Shown: piece after piece, positions 16,278 through 24,566 of the stretch | Position numbering within the stretch: the stretch's first letter is position 1 | Layout: every line of letters starts with the position of its first letter | Notes under the pieces: generated by a model | What the model was told of the DNA's origin: nothing | The model's database searches: none | What the model saw: the letters and a program-made list of their open reading frames with translations, nothing else | DNA from: JAPOQD01 sp964620555 | GTDB taxonomy: Bacteria > Pseudomonadota > Gammaproteobacteria > Pseudomonadales > Halieaceae | Reading direction: 5' to 3' | Length of the DNA stretch: 35,685 nt | Assembly: GCA_964620555.1 (NCBI GenBank) | Contig: CAZUGZ010000024.1 | Coordinates: 1 to 35,685, forward strand | Position numbers and translations under genes: made by a program

Positions 16278-16850
16278 TTATTGTTGCAGCAACAGGCACA
16301 TCTGCTGCCGTTGCAACGGGGCGATGTGGCGCTGGTAATTCGCTTCACCCCAGGCCGCCACCAGACCCTCCCGGGCCAGGCAGTTGGCGGCGCACAGGCT
16401 GAGCAGGCTCAGCAGGCGCAGCGCGTGGCTGCCGGGTGGATGATCCGCCAGGCCCAGTTTGCTGCAGTTCCCGGCCCAGTGCTGGAACAGCTCGCTGGTG
16501 GCGCCGTCGGGCCCCGCCGCCAGCAGTTGCTGGGTAAGGGCGGCCAGGGGCAGGTTCTGTTCCATGAGCAGCAGCAGCCCATCCACCACCGACACCAGGT
16601 CCGCCGGCCGCCGGGCTCCCTCCAGGGACCGCAGCAGACATTGTTGCAGGCTGGCCGCCACCCCACGCAATACCTGTCGATACAACTGCCGCTTGTTGGT
16701 AAAGTGACGGTACAGCGCCGGTTCCGAGAGTTGGGCCGCCATGGCGATGCGGCGCAGGCTGGCCCCTTCGCAGCCCTCGGCGGCAAATACCGGCAGCGCC
16801 GCAGCGAGGATTCTCTGCCGGGAGCGCTGGCCTTTGGATAACTTGGTCAC
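16278..16850 (-). CDS. TetR/AcrR family transcriptional regulator
   Basis: A regulator of about 190 residues. The N-terminal helix-turn-helix is clear: SRQRILAAALPVFAAEG, then ASLRRIAMAAQLSEPALYRHFTNKRQLYRQVL, the recognition helix lying in SEPALYRHF. The C-terminal ligand domain is Leu-rich and gives no ligand clue. The open frame runs back to 16931 inside the divergent sulfotransferase, so I choose the in-frame GTG at 16850 (product beginning VTKLSKGQRSRQ); no clear ribosome-binding site supports it, and a GTG at 16871 is possible. It is divergent from the sulfotransferase-cytochrome genes, the classical arrangement for a local repressor. Confidence 0.9.
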   Translation of the reverse strand: MTKLSKGQRSRQRILAAALPVFAAEGCEGASLRRIAMAAQLSEPALYRHFTNKRQLYRQVLRGVAASLQQCLLRSLEGARRPADLVSVVDGLLLLMEQNLPLAALTQQLLAAGPDGATSELFQHWAGNCSKLGLADHPPGSHALRLLSLLSLCAANCLAREGLVAAWGEANYQRHIAPLQRQQMCLLLQQ

Positions 16851-16918
16851 AGCATAAAAGTGATCATATACTCTCTTTTTATTATAACTGTTTATATTAA
16901 TAATCGATAACTTTTTTA
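16851..16918. promoter_or_regulatory. AT-rich divergent promoter/operator region
   Basis: A 68-bp, strikingly AT-rich stretch in a GC-rich neighbourhood between the TetR gene and sulfotransferase 2. TATAAT occurs on the minus strand (complement of 16881-16886), 30 bp before the chosen TetR start. TATATT at 16893-16898 on the plus strand is a possible -10 box for the sulfotransferase, whose GTG at 16919 has no ribosome-binding site and may be read from a very short leader. TTATTATAA at 16878-16886 and TTATATTAATAA are small palindromes that could be operators. No long operator could be identified. Confidence 0.45.
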
Positions 16919-18196
16919 GTGAAAAACGCACAAATCCGAATCGAAGACCTGGCGCGGCCGGAACTGACCGAAATACAGCAGGCAGCCCGGGAGTACGCCG
17001 AATCGCTGCCCATCGAGTTGAGCGTCGACGCGGTGCTGGCGCAGGCCAGGCAAAATGCCGGCTGTGACGATTTCGGCGCCGACGACTTCCTGGAACGCCT
17101 CGGGCGCCTGACCGGCGAATGGAGCAGCGACACCGGGTTGGCTGGCATCGGCCGCCTGCAGTTGTTCAACAAACTGGTGCAGCACGCCACTTCGCGGCTG
17201 CTGATACAGGATTGCCTGCGCCGGCACCCCGAAATACACCGGCAGAAAATCCGCAAACCCGTGATCGTGGCGGGCCTGCCCCGCTCCGGCACCACCCATC
17301 TGCTCAACCTGATGGCGGCGGACCGGCGCTTTCGCTCGCTGCCCCTGTGGGAGGCCTGCGAACCCCTGCCGCGCCCCGGTGAACCCGCCACCGACGACCA
17401 GCGCGACGCCCGCTGGCAGCGCACCGAGCAGGACTGGCAGAACATGCGGCTCAGCAGCCCCCTGCTGGCCGCCATGCACCCCATGAATCCCGATCACATT
17501 CACGAAGAACTGGAGCTGATGGGCCCGGATTTCGCGTCCTACAACTACGAGTGGCTGACGCCCTCTCCCGGCTGGCGCGACTACTACTACAGCAGCGACC
17601 AGACCCCCCACTACCAGTACATGAAGACCGTGCTGAAAATCCTGCAGTGGCGGCGCGGCCCCCGGCGCTGGGTTCTCAAGTGCCCGCAACACATGGAGCA
17701 ACTGACCGTCCTGCAGCGGGTGTTTCCCGATGCCTGCGTCGTCTTCACCCACCGCGACCCGGTGGAGGTCATACAGTCCGCCATCACCATGCTCGCCTAC
17801 GGCCACCGCATGACCCGCCATCGGGTCGAGCCGGCGCAACTGCTCGACTACTGGACGGACCGGGTCGAGCACCTGCTGCGCGCCTGGGTGCGCGACCGCG
17901 GCCGGATAGCGGCCCGGCACAGCATCGATGTGGCGTTCCCGGAATTCATGGCCGACGACCTGGCCATGGTGGAACGGGTCTATCGCGTTGCCGGGCTGGC
18001 CATGACCACCCGCGCCCGCGGCCAGTTGCAGGCCTATCGCGACGCCCATCCCCGCGGCAAGGAGGGGCGCATCGTCTACGACCTGGAGGGCGACTTCGGC
18101 GTCGGCCAGGAGGAACTGCGGCGCCGCTTCGCCTTTTATTTCGAATGCGTTCCCGCGCTGCGTCGCGACTCGCCGACGCAGCGCCATTCGCAATGA
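16919..18196 (+). CDS. Sulfotransferase family protein (paralogue 2)
   Basis: A 425-residue protein paralogous to that at 8299-9555. The PAPS-binding loop is VIVAGLPRSGTTHLLN (PRSGTTH at 121-127) and the 3'-phosphate motif is VVFTHRDPVEVIQS (274-287). It shares the long helical N-terminal extension, HIHEELELMG, KILQWRRGP, WVLKCPQHME and a closing YDLEGDFGVG block. There is no signal peptide or membrane segment. The GTG start at 16919 is preceded by AT-rich DNA without a Shine-Dalgarno sequence. Its stop overlaps the ATG of the octaheme cytochrome gene (ATGA), so the two are likely translated together, and the divergent TetR gene may control both. The acceptor substrate is unknown. Confidence 0.88.
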   Translation: MKNAQIRIEDLARPELTEIQQAAREYAESLPIELSVDAVLAQARQNAGCDDFGADDFLERLGRLTGEWSSDTGLAGIGRLQLFNKLVQHATSRLLIQDCLRRHPEIHRQKIRKPVIVAGLPRSGTTHLLNLMAADRRFRSLPLWEACEPLPRPGEPATDDQRDARWQRTEQDWQNMRLSSPLLAAMHPMNPDHIHEELELMGPDFASYNYEWLTPSPGWRDYYYSSDQTPHYQYMKTVLKILQWRRGPRRWVLKCPQHMEQLTVLQRVFPDACVVFTHRDPVEVIQSAITMLAYGHRMTRHRVEPAQLLDYWTDRVEHLLRAWVRDRGRIAARHSIDVAFPEFMADDLAMVERVYRVAGLAMTTRARGQLQAYRDAHPRGKEGRIVYDLEGDFGVGQEELRRRFAFYFECVPALRRDSPTQRHSQ

Positions 18197-20508
18197 ACCC
18201 GGCGCTCGCCCCCGGCGGCCCGGCGCGGCCCTGGCTGCTGCTGGCCGCGCTGCTGTGCTCCGCCGCCACCCCGGCGGAGAGCCCCGTCGCTCCCGGCGCG
18301 AGCCCCAGGATGCAACCCGCCGCCGGTTTTGTCGGTGCCGAAGTGTGCGCGGGCTGCCATCGACAGCAGTATCGCGACTGGCAGGGATCCCACCACGACC
18401 TGGCCATGCAGCGGGCTACCGAGGCCACGGTGCTGGGTGATTTCGACGACGCCCGCTTTCACTACAACGGCGTCGAGAGCCGCTTTTTTCGCGATGGAAC
18501 GGCCTTCCGGGTGCGCACCGACGGACCCACCGGGGAACTGCGGGAGTACCCCGTGGAATACACCTTCGGCGTGTATCCCCTGCAGCAGTACCTGCTGGCA
18601 CTGCCGGGCGGGCGCCTCAACGCCCTCAGTATCGCCTGGGACAGTCGCCCGGCGGATGCCGGCGGTCAGCGCTGGTTTCACCTCTATCCCGGGCAGGCCA
18701 TCGACGCCGCCGATCCGCTGCACTGGAGCGGTCCCTGGCACAACTGGAACAGCCGCTGCGCCGCATGCCACAGCACCAACCTGCAGAAGAACCCGGACCC
18801 CGGCTCTCTCAGCTACCGCACCACCTGGTCGGAACTCGACGTGGCCTGTGAAGCCTGCCACGGTCCCGGCCGGAGCCACGTCGACAGTGCCCGCGCCGAC
18901 CGCCTCGATGCCGCCGGCAACGCCGGTTTTCCGGTGGCGCTGGCGGCCACCGGGCAGTGGCGCCTCGCGCCGGGGCAGCACACCGCCACCAATCTGGCGG
19001 CGCCGGCCACCGCCGCCCCGGTACAGGTGGACAGCTGTGGCCGCTGCCACTCCCGGCGCGCCGACCTGGGCGAGTACCGGCACGGCAGGCCCCTGCTCGA
19101 CAGCCATCGGCCCAGCCTGCTGGAGGCGCCGCTGTACCACCCCGACGGACAGATTCTGGACGAAGTCTACGTCTACGGCTCCTTCCTGCAGAGCAAGATG
19201 TACCGGGCCGGGGTGGTTTGCAGTGACTGTCACCACCCCCACGACAACCAGTTGCGGGCGCCGGGTAATGCCGTGTGCGCCCAGTGTCATCGCGCCGCGG
19301 TGTTCGACGCCCCCAGCCACCATCACCATCCGGCGGGTTCCAGCGGCAGCCTCTGCGCCAACTGCCACATGCCGGAAACCGTCTACATGGAAGTGGACCC
19401 GCGCCGGGATCACAGTATGCGCATTCCGCGGCCGGACCTGAGCGTGGCATTGGGGACCCCCAACGCCTGCAACCAGTGCCACCGGGAGCGGCAGCCCGAC
19501 TGGGCACTGGCCGCGCTGGCCCGCTGGGGTCAACGCTTTGGCGATACCGCCACCCACCCGGCCCGGGCCCTGGCCCAGGCCCGGGCCGGGGATGCCCGCG
19601 CCGTCCCGGCCCTGGGGCAACTGGTCCGGGACGACGATGAGGCGGTGATCCGGCGCGCTACCGCCATGACCGCCCTGGGGCGGTTCGGTGGCCGCGAGAG
19701 CTGGAACAGTGCCCGCCTGCTGCTGCAATCCGCCGATCCGATGTTGCGCATGGCGGCGGTGCGTGCCCTGGAATTCCTGCCCCTGCAACAGCGCTGGCAG
19801 GTGTTGCAGCCGCTGCTGGCAGACCCCTCGCGGGCGGTGCGCATGGAACTTGCTCCCCTGCTGGCGGAACTGCCGCTGGCCCAATTGGCCCCCGAACAGG
19901 TCGGGCGGGTCAGCGCGCTGCACTCCGAGTACCTGCAGGTGCTGCATCGGGATGCGGACCTGCCGGGAGTGCAACTGCAGTTGGCGGCTTTCCACCGGGC
20001 CCGCCGGCAGTGGCAGCAGGCCGAGAGCGCCCATTTGCAGGCGCTGCGGATCGACCCCCATTCGCCGGCGGCGCTGTTGAGCCTGGCCGATCTGTACCGC
20101 GCCCTGCAGCGGGACTCCGAGGCGCGGGAGTTGCTGCAGCGGGCCATCACCGTCTCTCCCCGGGAGCCCGCCGCCCACCATGCACTGGGCCTGCTGGAGA
20201 CCCGTGCCGGCCAGCCCGGACAGGCGCTGGCCCATCTGCGGCGCGCCGCGCAACTGGAGGGCGGTGCGACCCGCTACCGTTACGTCTACGCCATTGCCCT
20301 GCACGACAGCGGCGCCACCGCCGACGCCATCCGGCAGTTGCAGGAGGTGTATGACGAAGCCCCGGAAAACCCGGAGATTCTCCTGGCCCTGGCCGACTAC
20401 TGCAGGGAGGACGGGCGCCTGGCCGAGGCGCGGCGCTACGCCGGGGAACTGTACCGGTTGCAGCCGGCCAACCCGGCGGTGCGGCAGTTGTACCGGGATC
20501 TGCAATGA
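18193..20508 (+). CDS. Octaheme cytochrome c with HEAT-like and TPR domains
   Basis: A 771-residue exported protein. An N-terminal signal sequence (about 1-28, WLLLAALLCSAATPAES) is followed by eight CxxCH heme-binding sites beginning at Cys52, 189, 219, 282, 343, 362, 388 and 426. A cytochrome c554-like fold is likely. His-rich SHHHHP lies at 375-380. From about 440 to 580 are HEAT-like repeats (MTALGRFG, MLRMAAVRALEFLP, SRAVRMELAPLLAELP), and about 590-771 are TPR units (AESAHLQALRIDPHSPAALLSLADLYRAL and similar, seen in sections). It would be a periplasmic redox protein with a protein-binding half. All sites are CxxCH; there is no CxxCK catalytic heme as in NrfA-like enzymes. ATG overlaps the sulfotransferase stop. 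Confidence 0.9.
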   Translation: MNPALAPGGPARPWLLLAALLCSAATPAESPVAPGASPRMQPAAGFVGAEVCAGCHRQQYRDWQGSHHDLAMQRATEATVLGDFDDARFHYNGVESRFFRDGTAFRVRTDGPTGELREYPVEYTFGVYPLQQYLLALPGGRLNALSIAWDSRPADAGGQRWFHLYPGQAIDAADPLHWSGPWHNWNSRCAACHSTNLQKNPDPGSLSYRTTWSELDVACEACHGPGRSHVDSARADRLDAAGNAGFPVALAATGQWRLAPGQHTATNLAAPATAAPVQVDSCGRCHSRRADLGEYRHGRPLLDSHRPSLLEAPLYHPDGQILDEVYVYGSFLQSKMYRAGVVCSDCHHPHDNQLRAPGNAVCAQCHRAAVFDAPSHHHHPAGSSGSLCANCHMPETVYMEVDPRRDHSMRIPRPDLSVALGTPNACNQCHRERQPDWALAALARWGQRFGDTATHPARALAQARAGDARAVPALGQLVRDDDEAVIRRATAMTALGRFGGRESWNSARLLLQSADPMLRMAAVRALEFLPLQQRWQVLQPLLADPSRAVRMELAPLLAELPLAQLAPEQVGRVSALHSEYLQVLHRDADLPGVQLQLAAFHRARRQWQQAESAHLQALRIDPHSPAALLSLADLYRALQRDSEARELLQRAITVSPREPAAHHALGLLETRAGQPGQALAHLRRAAQLEGGATRYRYVYAIALHDSGATADAIRQLQEVYDEAPENPEILLALADYCREDGRLAEARRYAGELYRLQPANPAVRQLYRDLQ

Positions 20509-20579
20509 GCCCGGCCGGGCGGTGGGAGGCATCGGCCTGCGCCACCGCCGCCGCGATTACGTTCGCTGCCGCCGATCAG

Positions 20580-20585
20580 TATACT
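20580..20585 (+). promoter_or_regulatory. Candidate -10 box (TATACT) for gamma-glutamyltransferase
   Basis: TATACT lies 30 bp upstream of the preferred ATG at 20616, in the 107 bp separating this gene from the cytochrome gene. A -35 box is not evident. The site suggests that gamma-glutamyltransferase can be transcribed independently of the cytochrome operon. Confidence 0.3.
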
Positions 20586-20615
20586 GTCGCCCGTTTTTGC
20601 ACCGAGTACACCGCC

Positions 20616-22394
20616 ATGATCCTGAAACGCCTCCGTCAGCCCCTGTTGTCGGCACTGCTGCTGTCCATCGTTCTCGGCGCCGGCGCGGCCCCCGCCGCCG
20701 AGCGTCCGCCGCTGATTCGCTACGACGCCATCCAGCAGCCGGTCATTGCCCGTCACGGCATGGTGGTCAGTCAACGGCAGTTGGCCAGTGCAGCCGGCGC
20801 CGATATCCTGCGCCGCGGCGGCAACGCGGTGGATGCCGCCGTTGCCACCGCCATGGCCCTGGCAGTGACCCACCCCCGGGCCGGCAACCTGGGTGGCGGC
20901 GGTTTCCTGCTGCTGCACCTGGCGGAGACCGGCAGCAACATCGCCATCGACTATCGGGAAATGGCGCCGGCGGCGGCCCACCGGGACCTGTTTCTCAACG
21001 TTTTTGGCCGGGTCGATACCCAGGCGGAGATGTTCAGCCACCGTTCGGCCGGTGTCCCCGGCACCGTCGCCGGCCTGGCCCTTGCCCTGGAACGCTATGG
21101 CAGCATGAGTTGGGCCGAGGTGCTGCAACCGGCCATTGCCCTGGCCCGGGACGGATTCGAGGTGCCCTGGGACCAGGCGGAAATCTTCAGGACCCAGCGC
21201 GAGCGGCTGACCCGCCACCCGGCCACCGCCGCCGCCTACTACGCCCCCGGGGGCCGCCCCTACGAGGCCGGTGAAGTGCTGCGCCAGGCCGATCTGGCCG
21301 GCACCCTGCAGACCCTTGCCGAGCAGGGTCCGGCGGCGTTCTACACGGGCCCGATAGCGGCCCGCATCGCCGCCGACATGGCCGCCAACGATGGCCTGAT
21401 TACGCTGCAGGACCTGGCTGCCTACCGGGCACTGGAGCGCCCCGTGGTCAGTGCCGACTATCGCGGTTACCAGGTGGTGTCCATGCCGCCACCGAGTTCC
21501 GGCGGGGTGCATATCGCCCAGATGCTGAACGTTCTGCAGCACTTTCCCCTGGCGGAAATGGGTGCCGGCAGTGCCGACAGCGTGCACCTGCTGGCCGAAA
21601 CCGCGCGCCTGGCCTACGCCGACCGCAGCGAACACCTGGGTGACCCGGACTACTACCCGGTGCCGCTGGCCTGGCTGACTTCCAGGGGGTACGCCGCGCA
21701 ACTGGTGGAGCGGATTTCCCTCGCCGAAGCCCGTCCCTCCAGCGAAGTGAAGCCCGGCCAGGCGCCGGCCGGGGAAAGCCGGGACACCACGCATTTTTCC
21801 GTCATGGACCAGTGGGGAAATGCGGTTGCCAACACCTATACCCTGAATTTTTCCTTCGGCTCGGGGATCGTGGTCCCCGGCACCGGGATGTTGCTGAACA
21901 ACGAAATGGCGGATTTTGCCGCCAAGCCGGGGGTGCCCAATGCCTTTGGCCTGCTCGGCGGCGACGCCAACTCCATTCAGCCGGGCAAGCGCCCCCTGAG
22001 TTCCATGACGCCCACCATGATTCTCCGGGACGGCAAGCCCTGGGTGGTCACCGGCAGCCCCGGAGGCAGCCGCATCATCACCACCGTTCTGCAGCAGATC
22101 GTCAATCTCATCGATCACCGGATGAATCTGGCGGCCGCCAATCACGCGCCGCGCATGCACCACCAGTGGCTGCCCGACCGGCTGCAACTGGAACCCGGAT
22201 TCAGCCCCGATACCATCCGCCTGCTCGAAGCACGCGGCCACCAGGTTGAGTTGGTCCGGACCATGGGCAGTGTGCAATCGATCATGTGGTCCGACGGCGT
22301 CTATTTCGGTGCCGCCGACCCTCGCCGCCCCGGCGCCGCCGCCATCGGCGTGCAGCGGCTGGAAACCCCCACCGCCAAACCGGCCTCCCCTTAG
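20616..22394 (+). CDS. ggt: Gamma-glutamyltransferase (glutathione hydrolase)
   Basis: A 592-residue periplasmic N-terminal-nucleophile hydrolase that removes or transfers the gamma-glutamyl group of glutathione and related peptides. A signal peptide (about 1-28, LLSALLLSIVLGAGAAPAAE) is followed by the large subunit, beginning MVVSQRQLASAAGADILRRGGNAVDAAVA in sections. The autoprocessing nucleophile is Thr391 in RDTTHFSVMD. The small subunit carries YTLNFSFGSG, PLSSMTPTM and GSPGGSRIITTV. ATG at 20616 is chosen because it begins the signal peptide; an in-frame ATG at 20505 overlaps the cytochrome stop but would add 37 residues before the signal sequence. It converges on parE across 268 bp of repeats. 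Confidence 0.96.
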   Translation: MILKRLRQPLLSALLLSIVLGAGAAPAAERPPLIRYDAIQQPVIARHGMVVSQRQLASAAGADILRRGGNAVDAAVATAMALAVTHPRAGNLGGGGFLLLHLAETGSNIAIDYREMAPAAAHRDLFLNVFGRVDTQAEMFSHRSAGVPGTVAGLALALERYGSMSWAEVLQPAIALARDGFEVPWDQAEIFRTQRERLTRHPATAAAYYAPGGRPYEAGEVLRQADLAGTLQTLAEQGPAAFYTGPIAARIAADMAANDGLITLQDLAAYRALERPVVSADYRGYQVVSMPPPSSGGVHIAQMLNVLQHFPLAEMGAGSADSVHLLAETARLAYADRSEHLGDPDYYPVPLAWLTSRGYAAQLVERISLAEARPSSEVKPGQAPAGESRDTTHFSVMDQWGNAVANTYTLNFSFGSGIVVPGTGMLLNNEMADFAAKPGVPNAFGLLGGDANSIQPGKRPLSSMTPTMILRDGKPWVVTGSPGGSRIITTVLQQIVNLIDHRMNLAAANHAPRMHHQWLPDRLQLEPGFSPDTIRLLEARGHQVELVRTMGSVQSIMWSDGVYFGAADPRRPGAAAIGVQRLETPTAKPASP

Positions 22395-22413
22395 TCATTC
22401 CGGCCCCCCTCAC

Positions 22414-22478
22414 CAGCACCCTGTGGCGACAGAGCATTCGGGGGTTGTTTCGACGCTCAGCGGCAGGGGCGGCGCTGG
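22414..22478 (+). repeat. Dispersed repeat, module 2, copy B
   Basis: This block matches the reverse complement of 142-201. GGCGACAGAGCAT is at 22425-22437 and AGGGGCGGCGC is at 22465-22475, with a 27-base spacer. It lies just after the ggt stop in the 268-bp gap before parE. Short open frames crossing it show no recognisable protein and are not called. Confidence 0.8.
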
Positions 22479-22596
22479 ATCAGTATGCGAAGCCTCATAA
22501 AGCGTGGCTCGGGATGAACGTATGCTGCATTGGCAGACCGCTCGATTGCCAACGCCACCATTCGGCAGATACTGCCCACGGCCACGCAGAGGCGGA

Positions 22597-22615
22597 GCAT
22601 AGCTGATGCAGTGAC
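22597..22615 (+). repeat. Dispersed repeat, module 1, copy B (19-bp exact)
   Basis: GCATAGCTGATGCAGTGAC is the exact reverse complement of 219-237. It follows module 2 at a distance of 118 bp, whereas at the window start the two modules are adjacent, so the module order and spacing vary between loci. Confidence 0.75.
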
Positions 22616-22631
22616 GCCCCCCTAACTGGAC

Positions 22632-22648
22632 GCCGGGTCAGGCCCGGC
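22632..22648. repeat. GC-rich inverted repeat between convergent ggt and parE
   Basis: GCCGGG and CCCGGC form a 6-bp stem around the loop TCAGG, followed by ATGACGG. Palindromes of this kind (CCGGGTCAGGCCCGG then ATGACGG) are common dispersed intergenic elements in proteobacteria, from general knowledge. No T-tract follows, so factor-independent termination is unproven, but the position between convergent stops fits a transcript-end role. Confidence 0.5.
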
Positions 22649-22662
22649 ATGACGGAATCGCG

Positions 22663-24549
22663 TCAGATCACTTCCGCCTGGTCGCCACATTGTTCCAGCC
22701 AGAGTTTGCGGTCCGGGGCCCGCTTCCTGGCCAACAGCAGATCCAGCGCCTGGTCAGTGCCGTCTCCCGCCTCCATCACCAGCCGAACCAGGCGCCGGGT
22801 ATCCGGGTCCATGGTGGTTTCACGAAGCTGAATCGGGTTCATTTCACCCAGGCCCTTGAAGCGCTGCACGCTCACCTTGCCGGGTAGTTTCTCCGCCTCG
22901 ATCCGGTCCAGGATGCCCTGTTTTTCCGACTCGTCCAGAGCGTAGAACACCTTCTTGCCCACGTCGATCCGGTACAGCGGCGGCACCGCGACAAAGACCC
23001 GCTGGTCCCTCACCAGGGCCGGAAAGTGGCGCACGAACAGCGCGCAGATCAGGGTGGCGATGTGCAGGCCGTCCGAATCGGCGTCGGCCAGAATGCAGAC
23101 CTTGCCGTAGCGCAGGGCGGACAGGTCTTCACTGGCCGGGTCGATGCCCAAAGCCACCGAGATATTGTGCACCTCCTGGGAGGCGAGTATCTCCTGGGAG
23201 TCCACCTCCCAGGTGTTGAGAATCTTCCCGCGCAGGGGCAGGATGGCCTGGAACTCCCGGTCGCGGGCCTGTTTTGCCGAGCCCCCCGCCGAGTCCCCCT
23301 CCACCAGGAACAACTCCCCCCGCTCGCTCTCCTGGCCGGAGCAGTCGGCCAGCTTGCCGGGCAGGGCGGGGCCCACCGCAACCCGCTTGCGCACCACCTT
23401 GCGCGAGCTGCGCTGGCGATTCTGGGCGCTGTCTATGCACATCCGGGCGAGCTGGTCGGCCTCTTCGGTGTGCTGGTTCAACCACAGGCTGAAGGCGTCC
23501 TTGGCCACCCCGCTGACAAAGGCCGCCGCCTCGCGGGAACTCAGCCGCTCCTTGGTCTGCCCGGAAAACTGCGGCTCTTCCAGCCTGCTGGAGAGCACGT
23601 AGGCACAGCGGTCCCAGATATCGTCGGCCACCAGCTTCACCCCCCGCGGCAGCAGGTTGCGGATCTCGCAAAAGTCCCGCATGGCGTCCAGCAGGCCCGA
23701 CCGCAGGCCATTGACGTGGGTCCCCCCCAGGGTGGTGGGAATCAGGTTGACGTAGCTCTCCGCAGTCACCTCCCCGCCCTCCGGCAGCCACTGCACCGCC
23801 CAGTCCACCGCTTCGTTGCTGCCGCTGAAGCTGCCGACGAAGGGCGGCTCGGGCAACACCGGGTAGTCGATGGTGGCGTCCTGCAGGTAGTCGGAGAGGC
23901 CGTCTTCGTAGTACCACGTCTCGTCGGCGTCGTTGGCCTCGTCCCGGAACTTTACCAGCAGCCTGGGACACAACACGGCTTTGGCCCGCAGCACGTGCTT
24001 GAGCCGCGACACCGAGAATTTGACCGAGTCGAAATACTGCGGGTCCGGGCTGAACGTGAGAGAGGTGCCGGTGTTGCGAACCCCGCAGCGGTCCACCACC
24101 TCCAGCGGGCTGATGGTTTCGCCGTCGCGGAACCGCATGCGGTGCACCTTGCCATCGCGGCGGATGCTTACTTCCAGCTTGCTGGACAGCGCATTCACCA
24201 CCGATACCCCGACGCCGTGCAGGCCGCCGCTGAACTGGTAGTTCTTGTTGGAAAACTTGCCGCCGGCGTGCAGGGCGGTAAGGATCACCTCGACCCCCGG
24301 CTTGTTCTCCTCCGGGTGCTGGTCCACCGGCATCCCCCGGCCATCGTCGGTCACCGTCACCGAGCCGTCCCCGTGCAGCACCAGGGAAATTTCTTTGGCG
24401 AAGCCGGCCAGGGCCTCGTCCACGCTGTTGTCGATCACCTCCTGGGCCAGATGGTTGGGGCGGGTGGTGTCGGTGTACATGCCGGGTCGCTTGCGCACCG
24501 GCTCCAGTCCGGTGAGAACCTCGATGTCCTGCGCCGTGTAATCGTTCAT
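22663..24549 (-). CDS. parE: DNA topoisomerase IV subunit B ParE
   Basis: A 628-residue ATPase subunit of topoisomerase IV, which unlinks daughter chromosomes. The GHKL ATPase shows DEALAG, DDGRGMPVD, ALHAGGKF and SGGLHGVGVSVVNALS. The TOPRIM domain has LFLVEGDSAGGSAKQARDR and the metal-binding DADSDG motif. A C-terminal FKGLGEMNP block completes the GyrB/ParE signature. The length is nearly that of E. coli ParE (630) and it lacks the extra domain of GyrB, so ParE is preferred. ATG at 24549 gives MNDYTAQDIEVLTGLEPVRKRPGMY. It lies 17 bp after cpdA on the same strand, the yqiA gene that usually intervenes being absent. Confidence 0.98.
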   Translation of the reverse strand: MNDYTAQDIEVLTGLEPVRKRPGMYTDTTRPNHLAQEVIDNSVDEALAGFAKEISLVLHGDGSVTVTDDGRGMPVDQHPEENKPGVEVILTALHAGGKFSNKNYQFSGGLHGVGVSVVNALSSKLEVSIRRDGKVHRMRFRDGETISPLEVVDRCGVRNTGTSLTFSPDPQYFDSVKFSVSRLKHVLRAKAVLCPRLLVKFRDEANDADETWYYEDGLSDYLQDATIDYPVLPEPPFVGSFSGSNEAVDWAVQWLPEGGEVTAESYVNLIPTTLGGTHVNGLRSGLLDAMRDFCEIRNLLPRGVKLVADDIWDRCAYVLSSRLEEPQFSGQTKERLSSREAAAFVSGVAKDAFSLWLNQHTEEADQLARMCIDSAQNRQRSSRKVVRKRVAVGPALPGKLADCSGQESERGELFLVEGDSAGGSAKQARDREFQAILPLRGKILNTWEVDSQEILASQEVHNISVALGIDPASEDLSALRYGKVCILADADSDGLHIATLICALFVRHFPALVRDQRVFVAVPPLYRIDVGKKVFYALDESEKQGILDRIEAEKLPGKVSVQRFKGLGEMNPIQLRETTMDPDTRRLVRLVMEAGDGTDQALDLLLARKRAPDRKLWLEQCGDQAEVI

Positions 24550-24566
24550 GCCCGAGTTGTCGTCAC

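Noticed and set aside
18136..20532. A 798-residue minus-strand open frame opposite the octaheme cytochrome
   Set aside because: The plus-strand frame has eight CxxCH motifs, a signal peptide and TPRs; the reverse frame has low-complexity Gln/Gly/Val content and no recognisable domain.
20505..20615. Longer start for gamma-glutamyltransferase at 20505
   Set aside because: The ATG overlaps the cytochrome stop, but the extra 37 residues would bury the signal peptide. The ATG at 20616 starts it properly.
22246..22606. Small open frames after ggt
   Set aside because: They overlap ggt or the repeat modules, have no ribosome-binding site and no recognisable domain.
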